From NCBI RefSeq assembly GCF_014650815.1, contig NZ_BMVR01000004.1:310001-374000 (forward strand): DNA of 64,000 bases, read 5' to 3'. The stretch comes from Streptomyces flavofungini. Lineage in GTDB: Bacteria > Actinomycetota > Actinomycetes > Streptomycetales > Streptomycetaceae. The position numbers and the translations under genes were made by a program. The notes beneath the pieces were generated by a model. That model was not told the DNA's origin. It did not search any database and saw nothing but the letters and a program-made list of their open reading frames with translations. Shown here piece after piece: positions 53,693 through 62,660 of the stretch. Position 1 is the first letter of the stretch, and each line of letters begins with the position of its first letter.

Positions 53693-54367
53693 CTAACGTC
53701 CCCGCACCCGCACCCCCGCCTGGAACCGCGAGCTGGCCCCCACCGCGGCCATCAGCCCGGCCACCCGCCGCCGATAGGTCCGCAACGACATCCCGAGGCG
53801 CCGAGCGGCAGCCTCATCGGTCAGCCCGGCGGACAACGCCCCGAGCACCGACCGGGCTTCCTCGTCCAACTCGGGCAGTGCGGCCGCCCCCAGGCAGTCG
53901 GCGACATCGTCGGCGGCCTCCCACGTCGCGTACAGCAGCGAGCGGATCCCCTCGACCACGTCGGCCGCCCGCACCACCGTGTACGTACGAGCGCCCCGCC
54001 CCTCGGACCCCGCGAGAATCGCCACCCGCCGATCGATGACGATCGCCTCCCGGGCAAGCGGCGCGGCCGAGATCCGCACCTGCGCGCCGGACGCGGCGAT
54101 CGCCGCGAGCCGCCGCTCCGAGTGCGGGTCACCGAGCGCGCGCCGCGTGTACACCTTGCGCATCGCGAGCCCGTCGTGGCGCCCCGGCCGCAGCGGCGGC
54201 CGCTTCCCGTCGGCGAAGGCGGCGTTGACCCCGCCCGACCAGGTGACGAGGTCGGCGGCCCCGCACAGGAACTCCTCGCGCGCCGACGCGAAGAGATCAC
54301 CGGCACGCCGCACCAGTTCCTCCTCGCCCCGCAACGTGACGAAGTCAGCCGATTCCCTGTGCCCCAT
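53693..54367 (-). CDS. LuxR-type helix-turn-helix regulator
   Basis: 224 residues from the ATG at 54367. The C-terminus, LDEEARSVLGALSAGLTDEA followed by AARRLGMSLRTYRRRVAGLM, is a LuxR helix-turn-helix. The N-terminal ~150 residues look like the TrmB/phospholipase-D-like sensor found in many orphan Streptomyces LuxR proteins (AREAIVIDRRVAILAG). It is divergent from the aldo/keto reductase gene, a possible target. Confidence 0.78.
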   Translation of the reverse strand: MGHRESADFVTLRGEEELVRRAGDLFASAREEFLCGAADLVTWSGGVNAAFADGKRPPLRPGRHDGLAMRKVYTRRALGDPHSERRLAAIAASGAQVRISAAPLAREAIVIDRRVAILAGSEGRGARTYTVVRAADVVEGIRSLLYATWEAADDVADCLGAAALPELDEEARSVLGALSAGLTDEAAARRLGMSLRTYRRRVAGLMAAVGASSRFQAGVRVRGR

Positions 54368-54470
54368 GTCTCCGTTCCCCCTCCCCGCCCCCGACCGGGA
54401 CAGCCTCCCCGAACTGGCAACAACGTGCCACTCGCGCCCACCCGGGCCCCGGCACCCACAGGATGTGGCC

Positions 54471-55388
54471 ATGCCGAACACGAACGACCTGCCCGCCGCC
54501 GCCACCTCCGCCGGCACCCCCATCACCTCCGCACCCGCCTCCGCCGCCGGAACCTGGCTCCTCGGCGGCGACCTGCCCGTGCACCGCATGGGCTTCGGCG
54601 CGATGCGGCTGCCGGGCCGCACCTGGGAGGGCCCGGCGGGCGACCCCCACACGGCCCGCGCCGTACTGCGTCGCGCTGTCGAACTCGGCGTCGACCACAT
54701 CGACACGGCCGCCTTCTACTTCTACGAGGACCTCGCCGCCAACACCTTCATCCGCGAAGCCCTCCACCCGTACCCCGAGGACCTGGTCATCGCCACCAAG
54801 GTCGGCCCCGACCGCGACCCCGACCACAACTGGCTCGGCGCCGCCGACCCCGCGAAGCTCAAGGACGACGTCCACCGGAACCTCCGCGAGCTCGGCCGCG
54901 ACCACCTCGACCTCGTCTACCTGCGCTTCCTCGGCGAGGACGGGCCCGGCGACGGCCGCTTCGAAGCCCTCGCCGCACTCCGCGAACAAGGCCTCATCCG
55001 GCACCTCGGCGTCAGCAACGCCACACCCGCGCAGCTCGCCGAGGCCCAGGCCGTCGCACCCGTCGCCGCCGTCCAGAACAGGTTCAGCCCCGGGCACCGG
55101 GACGCCGATGCCCAGGCGATGATCGCGTCGTGCGCGCGGCAGGCGATCGCCTTCGTGCCCTTCTTCCCGCTCGGCGGCGCGGGCGCCCCGCACATCGCGG
55201 GCCTGCGAGCCGTCGCCGACCGGCACGGCGCCACGGCCGCGCAGGTCACCCTCGCCTGGTCCCTGGCCGTGTCCCCGGCGATGCTCGCCATCCCCGGGAC
55301 GTCGTCCCTGGCCCACCTGGAGGAGAACGCCGCCGCGGCCGGGCTGCGCCTCGACGCGGCCGACCTCGCGGCACTGACCGACGGCTGA
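54471..55388 (+). CDS. Aldo/keto reductase
   Basis: A 305-residue TIM-barrel NADPH-dependent oxidoreductase. GFGAMRLPG, HIDTAAFYFYEDLAANTFIR (catalytic Asp and Tyr), the Lys in VIATKVGPD, and the C-terminal IPGTSSLAHLEENAAAAGL (cofactor) are intact. The His of the usual tetrad is not obvious (LVYLRFLGED in its place). The ATG follows AGGA. The carbonyl substrate is unknown. Confidence 0.86.
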   Translation: MPNTNDLPAAATSAGTPITSAPASAAGTWLLGGDLPVHRMGFGAMRLPGRTWEGPAGDPHTARAVLRRAVELGVDHIDTAAFYFYEDLAANTFIREALHPYPEDLVIATKVGPDRDPDHNWLGAADPAKLKDDVHRNLRELGRDHLDLVYLRFLGEDGPGDGRFEALAALREQGLIRHLGVSNATPAQLAEAQAVAPVAAVQNRFSPGHRDADAQAMIASCARQAIAFVPFFPLGGAGAPHIAGLRAVADRHGATAAQVTLAWSLAVSPAMLAIPGTSSLAHLEENAAAAGLRLDAADLAALTDG

Positions 55389-55427
55389 CGCCCCCGTACG
55401 CCGGGCGTCCCGTACCGGCCGGACCGG

Positions 55428-55937
55428 TCAGAGACCGAGCACGCGCGGGTCCGAAGCCAGCGCCCTGAAGTACTCCTTCGGTTCCGCCACCATCCTGCGC
55501 TCCTTGAGGTCGAGCAGGCCGCCGAGAGCCGAGACCGTCGCGGCCACCTGGCCGTCCGCCCGGACGACGGTCTGCTCGATCCGGAACGTCTTCCGCTCAC
55601 CCCACACGAACTGGCAGGTCACCTCGACCTCGTCGCCCGCCCGCAGCTCGCTCCGATACCGCACCGTGTTCTCCAGCGCGACCGGGCCGACCCCCTTCCC
55701 GATGAGATCGCGCTGCTCGATCCCGGCCGCCCGCAGCGCCGACCAGCGCGCGTGCTCCGCGTACTGCAGGTACACGGACTGGTTGAGGTGCCCCTGGGAG
55801 TCCGTCTCGTACCCGCGGACACTGATGCCCACGGAAAAGGGCTTCGAGGACGAGTCCGGGTTCGAGTCCGGGGACGAGTCGGGGGTCGGCTGCGGGGACG
55901 AGTCCGGGCTGGTCTCCGGCGTTGGCTGCTGCGACAC
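55428..55937 (-). CDS. Hotdog-fold acyl-CoA thioesterase
   Basis: 169 residues from a GTG at 55937 with AAGGGAA four bases upstream; a GTG at 55958 is also in frame. After a Ser/Pro/Asp-repeat tail (SSPQPTPDSSPDSNPDSSSK) comes the 4HBT domain: YETDSQGHLNQSVYLQYAEH with the catalytic Asp, then ALENTVRYRSELRAGDEVEV. Family enzymes hydrolyse small acyl-CoAs such as 4-hydroxybenzoyl-CoA. It stands alone. Confidence 0.8.
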   Translation of the reverse strand: MSQQPTPETSPDSSPQPTPDSSPDSNPDSSSKPFSVGISVRGYETDSQGHLNQSVYLQYAEHARWSALRAAGIEQRDLIGKGVGPVALENTVRYRSELRAGDEVEVTCQFVWGERKTFRIEQTVVRADGQVAATVSALGGLLDLKERRMVAEPKEYFRALASDPRVLGL

Positions 55938-56073
55938 GGCTTCCCTTTCAACTTCCACTTCGGCTTCTACTTCGACGGGTTCGGCAGACGGAACGGATGG
56001 AACCGGTCCAACAAGTCATCAGGTTGAACATCAACATCCCCTCGGCGTGCGGCATTCCGGCCACCGCCGGAAC

Positions 56074-56715
56074 TCACCCCCTACGCGGTGACACCAGCAC
56101 ATACCGCCCGGCCGCTCCTGGCGCCGCCCGCTCGCTGTGTTCGCTGACCTGCCACCCGGCCCGCTCCAGGGCCGTGGCGCAGGCCCGGACGCCCTCCGGG
56201 GTGGGTTCGCGTACCGCCACCGCCTCCGGCTGGGGGGTCGGCGTCACGCGGTAGCCGTCGCGGCCCGGCCGCGCGGGGGCGCGGCCCGCCGCCTCCAGGG
56301 CTATCGCGGCCGCCTGCACCAGGTGCGTGCGCTCCCATGCGCAGGGGCGGTCGCGGTCGCCGTCCGGGTTCGTCATCCGGCGCATCTCGACCAGGCCGAG
56401 CCAGGCGCCGCGTACCTCGCGGGTGCGGGCGGGGCCGTCCTCCGGGGGCGGGGTGTCCTCCGTGCCCGTGCGGGCGGCGAATACGCCCGGGACGGGCTCC
56501 ACGGGGGCCGTCTCCGGGACGGCCCGCTCGGGCTCCTCCCGGACGCGGTGGCCCGCCGGGGTCAGGAAGTACGCGTGCGGTGGGCGGGGGTGCCGGAAGG
56601 CGAGCTGGAGACGCACGAGGGCGGTCAGCTGGGCGTCCGTGCCGCTGAGGCGGCCCGTGACCGGGTCCGCCGCGGCGATGACGCGCCGCTGGGCGGCCGT
56701 GGTCGGCTTGGCCAT
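56074..56715 (-). CDS. Uncharacterised soluble protein
   Basis: 213 residues from the ATG at 56715, preceded by GAGGTGG. It has no membrane segment or signal. The N-terminus (TTAAQRRVIAAADPVTGRLS) and the middle part (YFLTPAGHRVREEPE) hint at a winged-helix-like fold, and the C-terminal ~70 residues read like an alpha/beta domain (TPEGVRACATALERAGWQVS, ..., YVLVSPRRG). No family is recognised. Confidence 0.6.
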   Translation of the reverse strand: MAKPTTAAQRRVIAAADPVTGRLSGTDAQLTALVRLQLAFRHPRPPHAYFLTPAGHRVREEPERAVPETAPVEPVPGVFAARTGTEDTPPPEDGPARTREVRGAWLGLVEMRRMTNPDGDRDRPCAWERTHLVQAAAIALEAAGRAPARPGRDGYRVTPTPQPEAVAVREPTPEGVRACATALERAGWQVSEHSERAAPGAAGRYVLVSPRRG

Positions 56716-56791
56716 GAGTGCACCACCTCGTCTCCGGAGCACCCGGGGCTCCTCGTACCCGATGGTGCCTCGCCCCACTGACAATGGCCCT

Positions 56792-56873
56792 GCGGGGCAT
56801 TCCCCAGTCCCGCCCCTTCCCGAAACTGGGGCTCCGCCCCAGACCCCGCTCCTCAGACGCCGGAGGGGCTTGA
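56792..56873 (+). repeat. Shortened member of the intergenic GC-rich repeat family
   Basis: Shares GCGGGGC, CCCCAGTCCCGCCCCTTC, GGGGCTCCGCCCC and ACGCCGGA in the same order with the repeat at 63318, but is shorter. It lies between two tandem minus-strand genes. Confidence 0.6.
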
Positions 56874-56909
56874 AATACAGCAGCAGCACATATCCGGCAG
56901 GCCCCGGCG

Positions 56910-57503
56910 TCAGGGACGGACGTTCCACGTGGCCAGGACCGGGCGGGCGTGTTCGTAGCTGAGGCGGCTCACGGTGCCGGTGGCCAGTTGGAAGTGGGCG
57001 CCCGCCGCAGCGGAGAAGCCGAGGCGGCGGGCCGTGAGGACGCGGAGGAAGTGGCCGTGGGCGAAGAGGGCAACGCTGCCCTCCGTGTTGGCGAGGGCCG
57101 CGTCGACCTTGGCGAGCATCCGGTCGGCCCGCTCGCCGACCTGCTCGGGTGTCTCGCCGGGGTGCTCGGCGGGCCCGGCGGCGACGCCGTCGGTGAAGAG
57201 GAACCAGTCGGGGCGGGTGCGGTGGATCTCGACGGTGGTGACGCCCTCGTACGCGCCGTAGTCCCACTCGGAGAGGTCCTCGTCGACGCGCGCGTCGGCG
57301 AAGCCCGCGAGTTCGGCCGTCGCACGCGCGCGCACGCGCGGGCTCGTGAAGGCCGCGTCGATGCGGTACTTGTCGAGGAGGGGTGCGACGGACCGCGCCT
57401 GGGCGCGTCCGTTTTCGGTGAGAGGGATCTCCGACCAGCTGGTGTGCTGTCCCGACAGGGACCATTCGGTCTCGCCGTGACGTACGAGAAGAAGATCACC
57501 CAT
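56910..57503 (-). CDS. Histidine phosphatase family protein (phosphoglycerate-mutase-like)
   Basis: 197 residues. LLLVRHGETEWSLSGQHTSW contains the RHG catalytic motif. FTSPRVRARATAE, the acid in EWDYGAYEGVT, and FAHGHFLRVL with the second His are all present. Such enzymes remove phosphate from small molecules. It overlaps no neighbour and is divergent from the methyltransferase gene; any link to betaine synthesis is unproven. Confidence 0.88.
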   Translation of the reverse strand: MGDLLLVRHGETEWSLSGQHTSWSEIPLTENGRAQARSVAPLLDKYRIDAAFTSPRVRARATAELAGFADARVDEDLSEWDYGAYEGVTTVEIHRTRPDWFLFTDGVAAGPAEHPGETPEQVGERADRMLAKVDAALANTEGSVALFAHGHFLRVLTARRLGFSAAAGAHFQLATGTVSRLSYEHARPVLATWNVRP

Positions 57504-57638
57504 GGCGTTGACGGTCCTGTTCTGGTCGGCGAATTGTCAGCCCAGCGTATGTATACGAAGCATGGACGCATGGGGGTACCCGCCTTGGGATAGCGATGTG
57601 CCCAGGCCATCCCCCATTGAAGTCGAAGGGTGTTCATC

Positions 57639-59288
57639 GTGCATCCGACTCAGAAGTTCGGCGACAACCCTGTCGAAGTACGAGAAACCGGCCACTACAC
57701 CGAGGAGTACGTGCCCAGCTTCGTGGAGAAATGGGACTCGCTCATAGACTGGGAGAGGAGGGCGCAGAGCGAAGGAGACTTCTTCATCGACCTGCTGCGC
57801 AAACGCGGCGTGAAGAGCGTGCTGGACGTCGCGACGGGCACCGGATTCCACTCGGTGCAGCTACTGGCCGCCGGGTTCGAGACGGTCAGCGCGGACGGCA
57901 GCGCGGAGATGCTGTCGGCCGCCTTCTCGAACGGCATGAAGGACGGCCATGTGATGCGGGTCGTCCAGGCGGACTGGCGTTGGCTGAACCGCGACGTCCA
58001 CGGGGCGTACGACGCGATCGTCTGCCTCGGCAACTCCTTCACGCACCTGTTCTCCGAGCGCGACCGCCGCCGTGCGCTCGCCGAGTTCTACGCGATGCTC
58101 AAGCACGACGGCATCCTCGTCCTCGACCAGCGCAACTACGACGCGATCCTCGACGACGGCTACACCAGCAAGCACACCTACTACTACTGCGGCGAAGACG
58201 TCTCGGTGGAGCCCGAGTACGTGGACGAGGGCCTCGTGCGCATGCGGTACAGCTTCCCGGACGACTCCGTCTACCACCTCAACATGTTCCCGCTCCGCAA
58301 GGACTACACCCGACGGCTGATGTCGGAGGTGGGCTTCCAGAGCATCGAGACGTACGGCGACTTCCAGCACACCTACCGGGGCGAGCAGCCCGACTTCTTC
58401 GTGCACGTCGCGGAGAAGGAGTACCGCGCGGACGAGGAGCAGGACGAGCGCTACAGCGGCGCCGTCGGCGTCGCCCGCAGCTACTACAACTCCACCGACG
58501 CGGACAACTTCTACGCCCGGGTCTGGGGCGGCGAGGACATCCACATCGGCCTGTACGACCACTCCGGCGAGCCCATCGCCGACGCCAGCCGCCGCACCGT
58601 CGAGCGGATGGCAGCCAAGCTCGGCCTCACCGAGGACTCCGTGGTCCTCGACCTGGGCTCCGGGTACGGCGGTTCCGCGCGGTACCTGGCGTCCACGTAC
58701 GGCTGCCGGGTGCTCGCCCTCAACCTCAGCGAGGTGGAGAACCAGCGGCACAAGGAGCTCAACGCGGCCCGGTCCCTTTCGGGGCTCATCGAGGTCGTCG
58801 ACGGGTCCTTCGAGGACATCCCCTATCCGGACGGCCAGGTCGACGTCGTGTGGTCGCAGGACGCCTTCCTGCACAGCGGCAACCGCGTCCGCGTCCTGGA
58901 GGAGATCTCCCGGGTGCTCCGGCCCGGCGGGCAGCTCATCTTCACCGACCCGATGGCCGTCGACAACTGTCCGCCGGGTGTGCTGCAGCCGATCCTCGAC
59001 CGCATCCACCTGGACGACATGGGCTCACCCGGCTTCTACGCGCGGGAGTTGGCGCGGCTCGGGTTCGCCCCGACGGGCGGGTTCGAGGAGCACCGCGAGC
59101 AGTTGGTGACGCACTACGCGCGCGTGCTGGAGGAGACCGAGCGCCAGGAGGCGGAAGGACTGGCCGGCCAGGTCAGCCACGACTACCTCACGCAGATGAA
59201 GAAGGGCCTCGCCCGCTGGGTCGGCGCGGGTCGCGACGGGTACATCACCTGGGGCATCCTGCACTTCCGGCGCGGCGACGGCGCCTGA
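57639..59288 (+). CDS. Fused glycine/sarcosine and dimethylglycine N-methyltransferase
   Basis: 549 residues carrying two SAM-dependent methyltransferase domains. The first (residues ~1-270) has the SAM site VLDVATGTGFHSVQLL and resembles glycine/sarcosine methyltransferase. The second (~280-549) has VVLDLGSGYGGSARYL and ARVWGGEDIHIGLYD, as in sarcosine/dimethylglycine methyltransferase. Together they convert glycine to glycine betaine in three steps, as the fused enzyme of Actinopolyspora does. The GTG at 57639 is favoured by GAAGG eight bases upstream; a GTG at 57630 is also possible. It is an osmoprotectant gene. Confidence 0.87.
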   Translation: MHPTQKFGDNPVEVRETGHYTEEYVPSFVEKWDSLIDWERRAQSEGDFFIDLLRKRGVKSVLDVATGTGFHSVQLLAAGFETVSADGSAEMLSAAFSNGMKDGHVMRVVQADWRWLNRDVHGAYDAIVCLGNSFTHLFSERDRRRALAEFYAMLKHDGILVLDQRNYDAILDDGYTSKHTYYYCGEDVSVEPEYVDEGLVRMRYSFPDDSVYHLNMFPLRKDYTRRLMSEVGFQSIETYGDFQHTYRGEQPDFFVHVAEKEYRADEEQDERYSGAVGVARSYYNSTDADNFYARVWGGEDIHIGLYDHSGEPIADASRRTVERMAAKLGLTEDSVVLDLGSGYGGSARYLASTYGCRVLALNLSEVENQRHKELNAARSLSGLIEVVDGSFEDIPYPDGQVDVVWSQDAFLHSGNRVRVLEEISRVLRPGGQLIFTDPMAVDNCPPGVLQPILDRIHLDDMGSPGFYARELARLGFAPTGGFEEHREQLVTHYARVLEETERQEAEGLAGQVSHDYLTQMKKGLARWVGAGRDGYITWGILHFRRGDGA

Positions 59289-59436
59289 GCGTGCCCGCGG
59301 GCCGCTGAGGTTTCGAGGAACAGCGCAAGGGCCGGAGCACCGGGGCAGCGCCGACGGGTCACGGCGCTCCGGCCCGCCAGCCGTCGCACCGGGCGCCCCC
59401 GTGCTCCGGCCCGCCCCCCGTGCTCCGGCCCGCGCC

Positions 59437-60657
59437 TCAACGGGACGGCAGCTCACGCCCCCCGAACGCCCCCGTCCCGTCCGCCTGCCGCCACCACGCC
59501 TCCAGGCCCGCCTGGTCCAACTCGCGCCACGGCGGCGTCCGTTCGACCAGGGCCAGGCCGAGCCGCCGCCCCAGGTCGACCATCGTGCGGCCCGCCACGG
59601 TGCGGTCGGTGTCGTAGGACTCCAGGGCCTCCGGCCAGGTCGTCGCCGTGGCGATGGCGGACTCCAGGACCGTGGCGTCCTGCAGCGCCTTCACCGCGCC
59701 CGCGCCGGTGTGGGGCCGGGCGACCGTGGCCGCGTCGCCCGCGAGGAGCACCCGGTCCAGGGCGTAGCGGGGCGCCGTGAAGTCGTACATGGGCTGGAGG
59801 AACAGTTCGTCGGGGCGGGTCGCGCGGACCACGGCGCCCCAGTACGACGGCAGCAACTCATCGGCGACGTACCCGAGATGGGCGCCGAGGGCGTCGGTGA
59901 GGCCGCCGGGCGGCAGGCTCGTGGGGCTGGTGAAGCCGAGGTCGGCGTCCAGGCCCGGGGGTGGCGCGGTGTACAGCACCCAGTTGACGCGGTGGCCGCC
60001 GACGCCGTCCGGGATCCGGTAGATGATCACGTGGCCGCTGTCGAAGACCACGTACACGCAGTCCTGCTCGTCCCACAGGTGCGGGTCGGCGAGGCGGTCC
60101 GAGGGGTAGGCGCCGCGCCAGGCCAGATATCCGGCGTACGCGGCGCGCAGGCCGGGGTGGGCGGCGGCGCGCACCACGGAGCGGTAGCCGTCCGCGCCGA
60201 CCACCACGTCGAACCGTTCGGTGCCCTCGGCGGTGTCCACCTCCGCGCCGACCGCCCCGGTGCGCACGGCCGTCACCGACGTGGCGGTGCGGAACTCCAC
60301 GGACTCCGGCACCCGGCGCCGCAACTCGCCCCACAGCGGGCCCCAGTTGTAGGTGCGGAAGGGGAACGGCATCGTGCCGATCAGGTGCCCGAGCGGACCC
60401 GACGCCCGCTCGTCCCGTACGTACCAGCGGCGTCTGACGAGCTGCACCCACGGCATGTCGGCGTCCATGTACCCGGCCGACTCCAGCTCCGCGTAACGGG
60501 AGTTGTGCACGGCCAGGCCCACGCCCCGCTCCGCGAGGCGGCCGCCCGCCCGCTCGTACACCGTGATCTCGTCCGCGCCGCCACGGTGCGCCGCCAGCGC
60601 CATGGCGCACCCCGCGACGCTGCCGCCGACGACGGCGACCCTGCCTGAATGCATCAT
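59437..60657 (-). CDS. FAD-dependent aromatic-ring-type monooxygenase
   Basis: 406 residues. The dinucleotide fold GRVAVVGGSVAGCAMALAAH is at the N-terminus, the DG motif appears in VVVGADGYRSVVR, and the GD motif in RVLLAGDAATVARPHTGAG. The pattern is that of UbiH/PHBH-type hydroxylases. ATG at 60657 with AGGA eight bases before; an ATG at 60693 is also in frame. It follows the C39-like gene on the same strand with a very short gap, suggesting an operon. The substrate is unknown. Confidence 0.85.
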   Translation of the reverse strand: MMHSGRVAVVGGSVAGCAMALAAHRGGADEITVYERAGGRLAERGVGLAVHNSRYAELESAGYMDADMPWVQLVRRRWYVRDERASGPLGHLIGTMPFPFRTYNWGPLWGELRRRVPESVEFRTATSVTAVRTGAVGAEVDTAEGTERFDVVVGADGYRSVVRAAAHPGLRAAYAGYLAWRGAYPSDRLADPHLWDEQDCVYVVFDSGHVIIYRIPDGVGGHRVNWVLYTAPPPGLDADLGFTSPTSLPPGGLTDALGAHLGYVADELLPSYWGAVVRATRPDELFLQPMYDFTAPRYALDRVLLAGDAATVARPHTGAGAVKALQDATVLESAIATATTWPEALESYDTDRTVAGRTMVDLGRRLGLALVERTPPWRELDQAGLEAWWRQADGTGAFGGRELPSR

Positions 60658-60702
60658 CGCGCCATCCTGGCAGGGAGGGTGACGTTCTGTCATGAGCGCC
60701 TG

Positions 60703-61338
60703 TCAGCGCGTGGTCGGCGCGCCCCCGGGGCGGCCGAGCGATACGCCCCGGCCTGCGAAGAAGGGCTCGAATTGGGACCGGGACAGTTCGGCCGTGCGGG
60801 TGCGCGCGTCGATGCCCGAGGAGTTGTGGAAGTGCAGCCCGCCGTCCGCCGTGCGCCCCGTGATCAGGACCAGATGCCCGCCCCGGCCCGGCGCGGGCCG
60901 TTCCGGGCGCCGGATCTCGAAGTGCACGGACACCATCACCGTGCGCCCCGCGTCCAGGAGCGCGGGGATCTCGTCCAGCGCGAGATGGCGGTGCACGGTC
61001 GCGTCCACGCCGTGCACGTCGCGTACGTACGCGGCGAACGGCGCGTAGATCAGCCCGCGGATCGTGCCCTCGGTGTCCTCCGTGTACCCGCCGTACTTGA
61101 GTGCGCCGTCGCGCAGCTCGAACAGCGACGGCGCGTCCGGGCCGAGCGCCATCCGCAGGCAGGCCATCCCGCACAGGTGGCTGCACCAGCGCGCGTAGTC
61201 CGCCAGCGTGACGGCACCCGACGTCCGCCAGGCGGGGTCGTCCGCGCGGTCGTGGCCCTCGTACACGATCGGCCCGACCAGCTCGGGCGAGGCGAACTGG
61301 GTCAGGGACGGCAGCTGGCAGGTGGTGCAGAGGGTCAC
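60703..61338 (-). CDS. C39-like peptidase-family protein
   Basis: 211 residues. A papain-like C39 layout: the catalytic-type Cys in ARWCSHLCGMACLRMAL, GGHLVLITG with the His, and LHFHNSSG where Asn stands in for the usual Asp. No signal peptide, so it acts in the cytoplasm. GGAGGTG precedes the GTG start. It is co-oriented with the monooxygenase 45 bp downstream and the aminotransferase 26 bp upstream, so the three may form one transcription unit led by the aminotransferase. Confidence 0.75.
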   Translation of the reverse strand: MTLCTTCQLPSLTQFASPELVGPIVYEGHDRADDPAWRTSGAVTLADYARWCSHLCGMACLRMALGPDAPSLFELRDGALKYGGYTEDTEGTIRGLIYAPFAAYVRDVHGVDATVHRHLALDEIPALLDAGRTVMVSVHFEIRRPERPAPGRGGHLVLITGRTADGGLHFHNSSGIDARTRTAELSRSQFEPFFAGRGVSLGRPGGAPTTR

Positions 61339-61364
61339 CGGTGCGCACCTCCAGGGGCGACTCG

Positions 61365-62576
61365 CTACTGGCGATAGCCGCTCAAGAAGCGGCCGATGCG
61401 GCTGATCGCCGCGTCCAGATCGTCAGCGTACGGGAGGGTCAGGATGCGGAAGTGGTCGGGGCGCGGCCAGTTGAAGCCGGTGCCCTGGACCACCTGGATC
61501 TTCTCCTGGAGCAGCAGGTCCAGGACGAACTTCTCGTCGTCGTGGATCGCGTGCACCTTCGGGTCCAGGCGCGCGAACGCGTACAGCGCGCCGCGCGGCT
61601 TCACACAGGAGACGCCCGGGATCTCGTTCAGCTTCTGCCAGGCCCGGTCGCGCTGCTCGTACAGCCTGCCGCCGGGCGCGGTCAGGTCGTGGATGGACTG
61701 GCGGCCGCCGAGCGCGGCCTGGATCGCGTACTGGGCGGGGGCGTTGGGGCACAGGCGCATGGAGGCCAGCATCGTCAGGCCCTCCAGATAGCTCCGCGCG
61801 TGCTGCTTCGGGCCGGTCACCACCAGCCAGCCGGAGCGGAAGCCCGCGACCCGGTGGGTCTTGGAGAGGCCGCAGAACGTCAGGACCACCAGGTCGGGGG
61901 CGAGGGCGGCGACGCTGTGGTGCACCGCGTCGTCGTACAGGATCTGGTCGTAGATCTCGTCGGCGAAGACCATCAGGCCGTGCCGGCGGGCGAGGTCGAG
62001 GATGCCCTCCAGGATCTCGCGCGGGTAGACCGCGCCCGTCGGGTTGTTGGGGTTGATGATCACGACTGCCTTCGTGCGGTCGGTGATCTTCGCGGCCATG
62101 TCGTCGAGGTCCGGGTACCAGTCGGCCTGCTCGTCGCACAGGTAGTGCACGGCCTTGCCGCCGGAGAGGGTCGTCACGGCCGTCCAGAGCGGGAAGTCCG
62201 GGGCGGGGATGAGGACTTCGTCGCCGTCCTCCAGCAGTGCCTGTACGGCCATCGTCACCAGCTCGGACACGCCGTTGCCGAGGAAGACGTCGTCCACGGA
62301 GAGGTCGTCGAGGCCCAGCGCCTGATAGCGCTGCACCACCGCGCGGCGGGCCGAGAGGACACCCCGCGAGTCCGTGTAGCCGTGCGCGCCCGGCAGCATC
62401 CGGATCATGTCCTGGACGATCTCCTCGGGTGCCTCGAAGCCGAAGAGCGCGGGGTTGCCGGTGTTCAGGCGCAGCACGCTGTGGCCCGCCTCCTCCAGGG
62501 CGTTCGCGTGCTCGATGACCGGGCCCCGGATCTCGTAACAGACCTCGCTGAGCTTGCTCGACTGCCGGAACTCCAT
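61365..62576 (-). CDS. Pyridoxal-phosphate aminotransferase, class I (AlaA-like)
   Basis: 403 residues. RLNTGNPALFGFEAPEEIVQ, VIINPNNPTGAVYPREIL, DEIYDQILYDD, and the Schiff-base Lys in CGLSKTHRVAGFRSGW are intact; RILTLPYADDLD near the end carries the substrate Arg. The sequence fits alanine-forming aminotransferases (AlaA/AlaT). GGAGG is eight bases before the ATG. It is divergent from an HxlR regulator with two palindromes between. Confidence 0.9.
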   Translation of the reverse strand: MEFRQSSKLSEVCYEIRGPVIEHANALEEAGHSVLRLNTGNPALFGFEAPEEIVQDMIRMLPGAHGYTDSRGVLSARRAVVQRYQALGLDDLSVDDVFLGNGVSELVTMAVQALLEDGDEVLIPAPDFPLWTAVTTLSGGKAVHYLCDEQADWYPDLDDMAAKITDRTKAVVIINPNNPTGAVYPREILEGILDLARRHGLMVFADEIYDQILYDDAVHHSVAALAPDLVVLTFCGLSKTHRVAGFRSGWLVVTGPKQHARSYLEGLTMLASMRLCPNAPAQYAIQAALGGRQSIHDLTAPGGRLYEQRDRAWQKLNEIPGVSCVKPRGALYAFARLDPKVHAIHDDEKFVLDLLLQEKIQVVQGTGFNWPRPDHFRILTLPYADDLDAAISRIGRFLSGYRQ

Positions 62577-62603
62577 GTGCTGTGCCTCCCGTGGCGTGCG
62601 TAA

Positions 62604-62639
62604 CTTGGTTTTACCAAGCTGCCGCTTGGAAAGTCCAAC
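62604..62639. promoter_or_regulatory. Two operator palindromes between aminotransferase and HxlR genes
   Basis: CTTGGTtttACCAAG at 62604-62618 (perfect) and CTTGGAaagTCCAAC at 62625-62639 (one mismatch). Their centres are 21 bp apart, two helical turns. They lie 28 and 22 bp from the divergent start codons, so a bound regulator would affect both genes. Confidence 0.65.
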
Positions 62640-62660
62640 AACTTGTCTAGACTGCGACGC

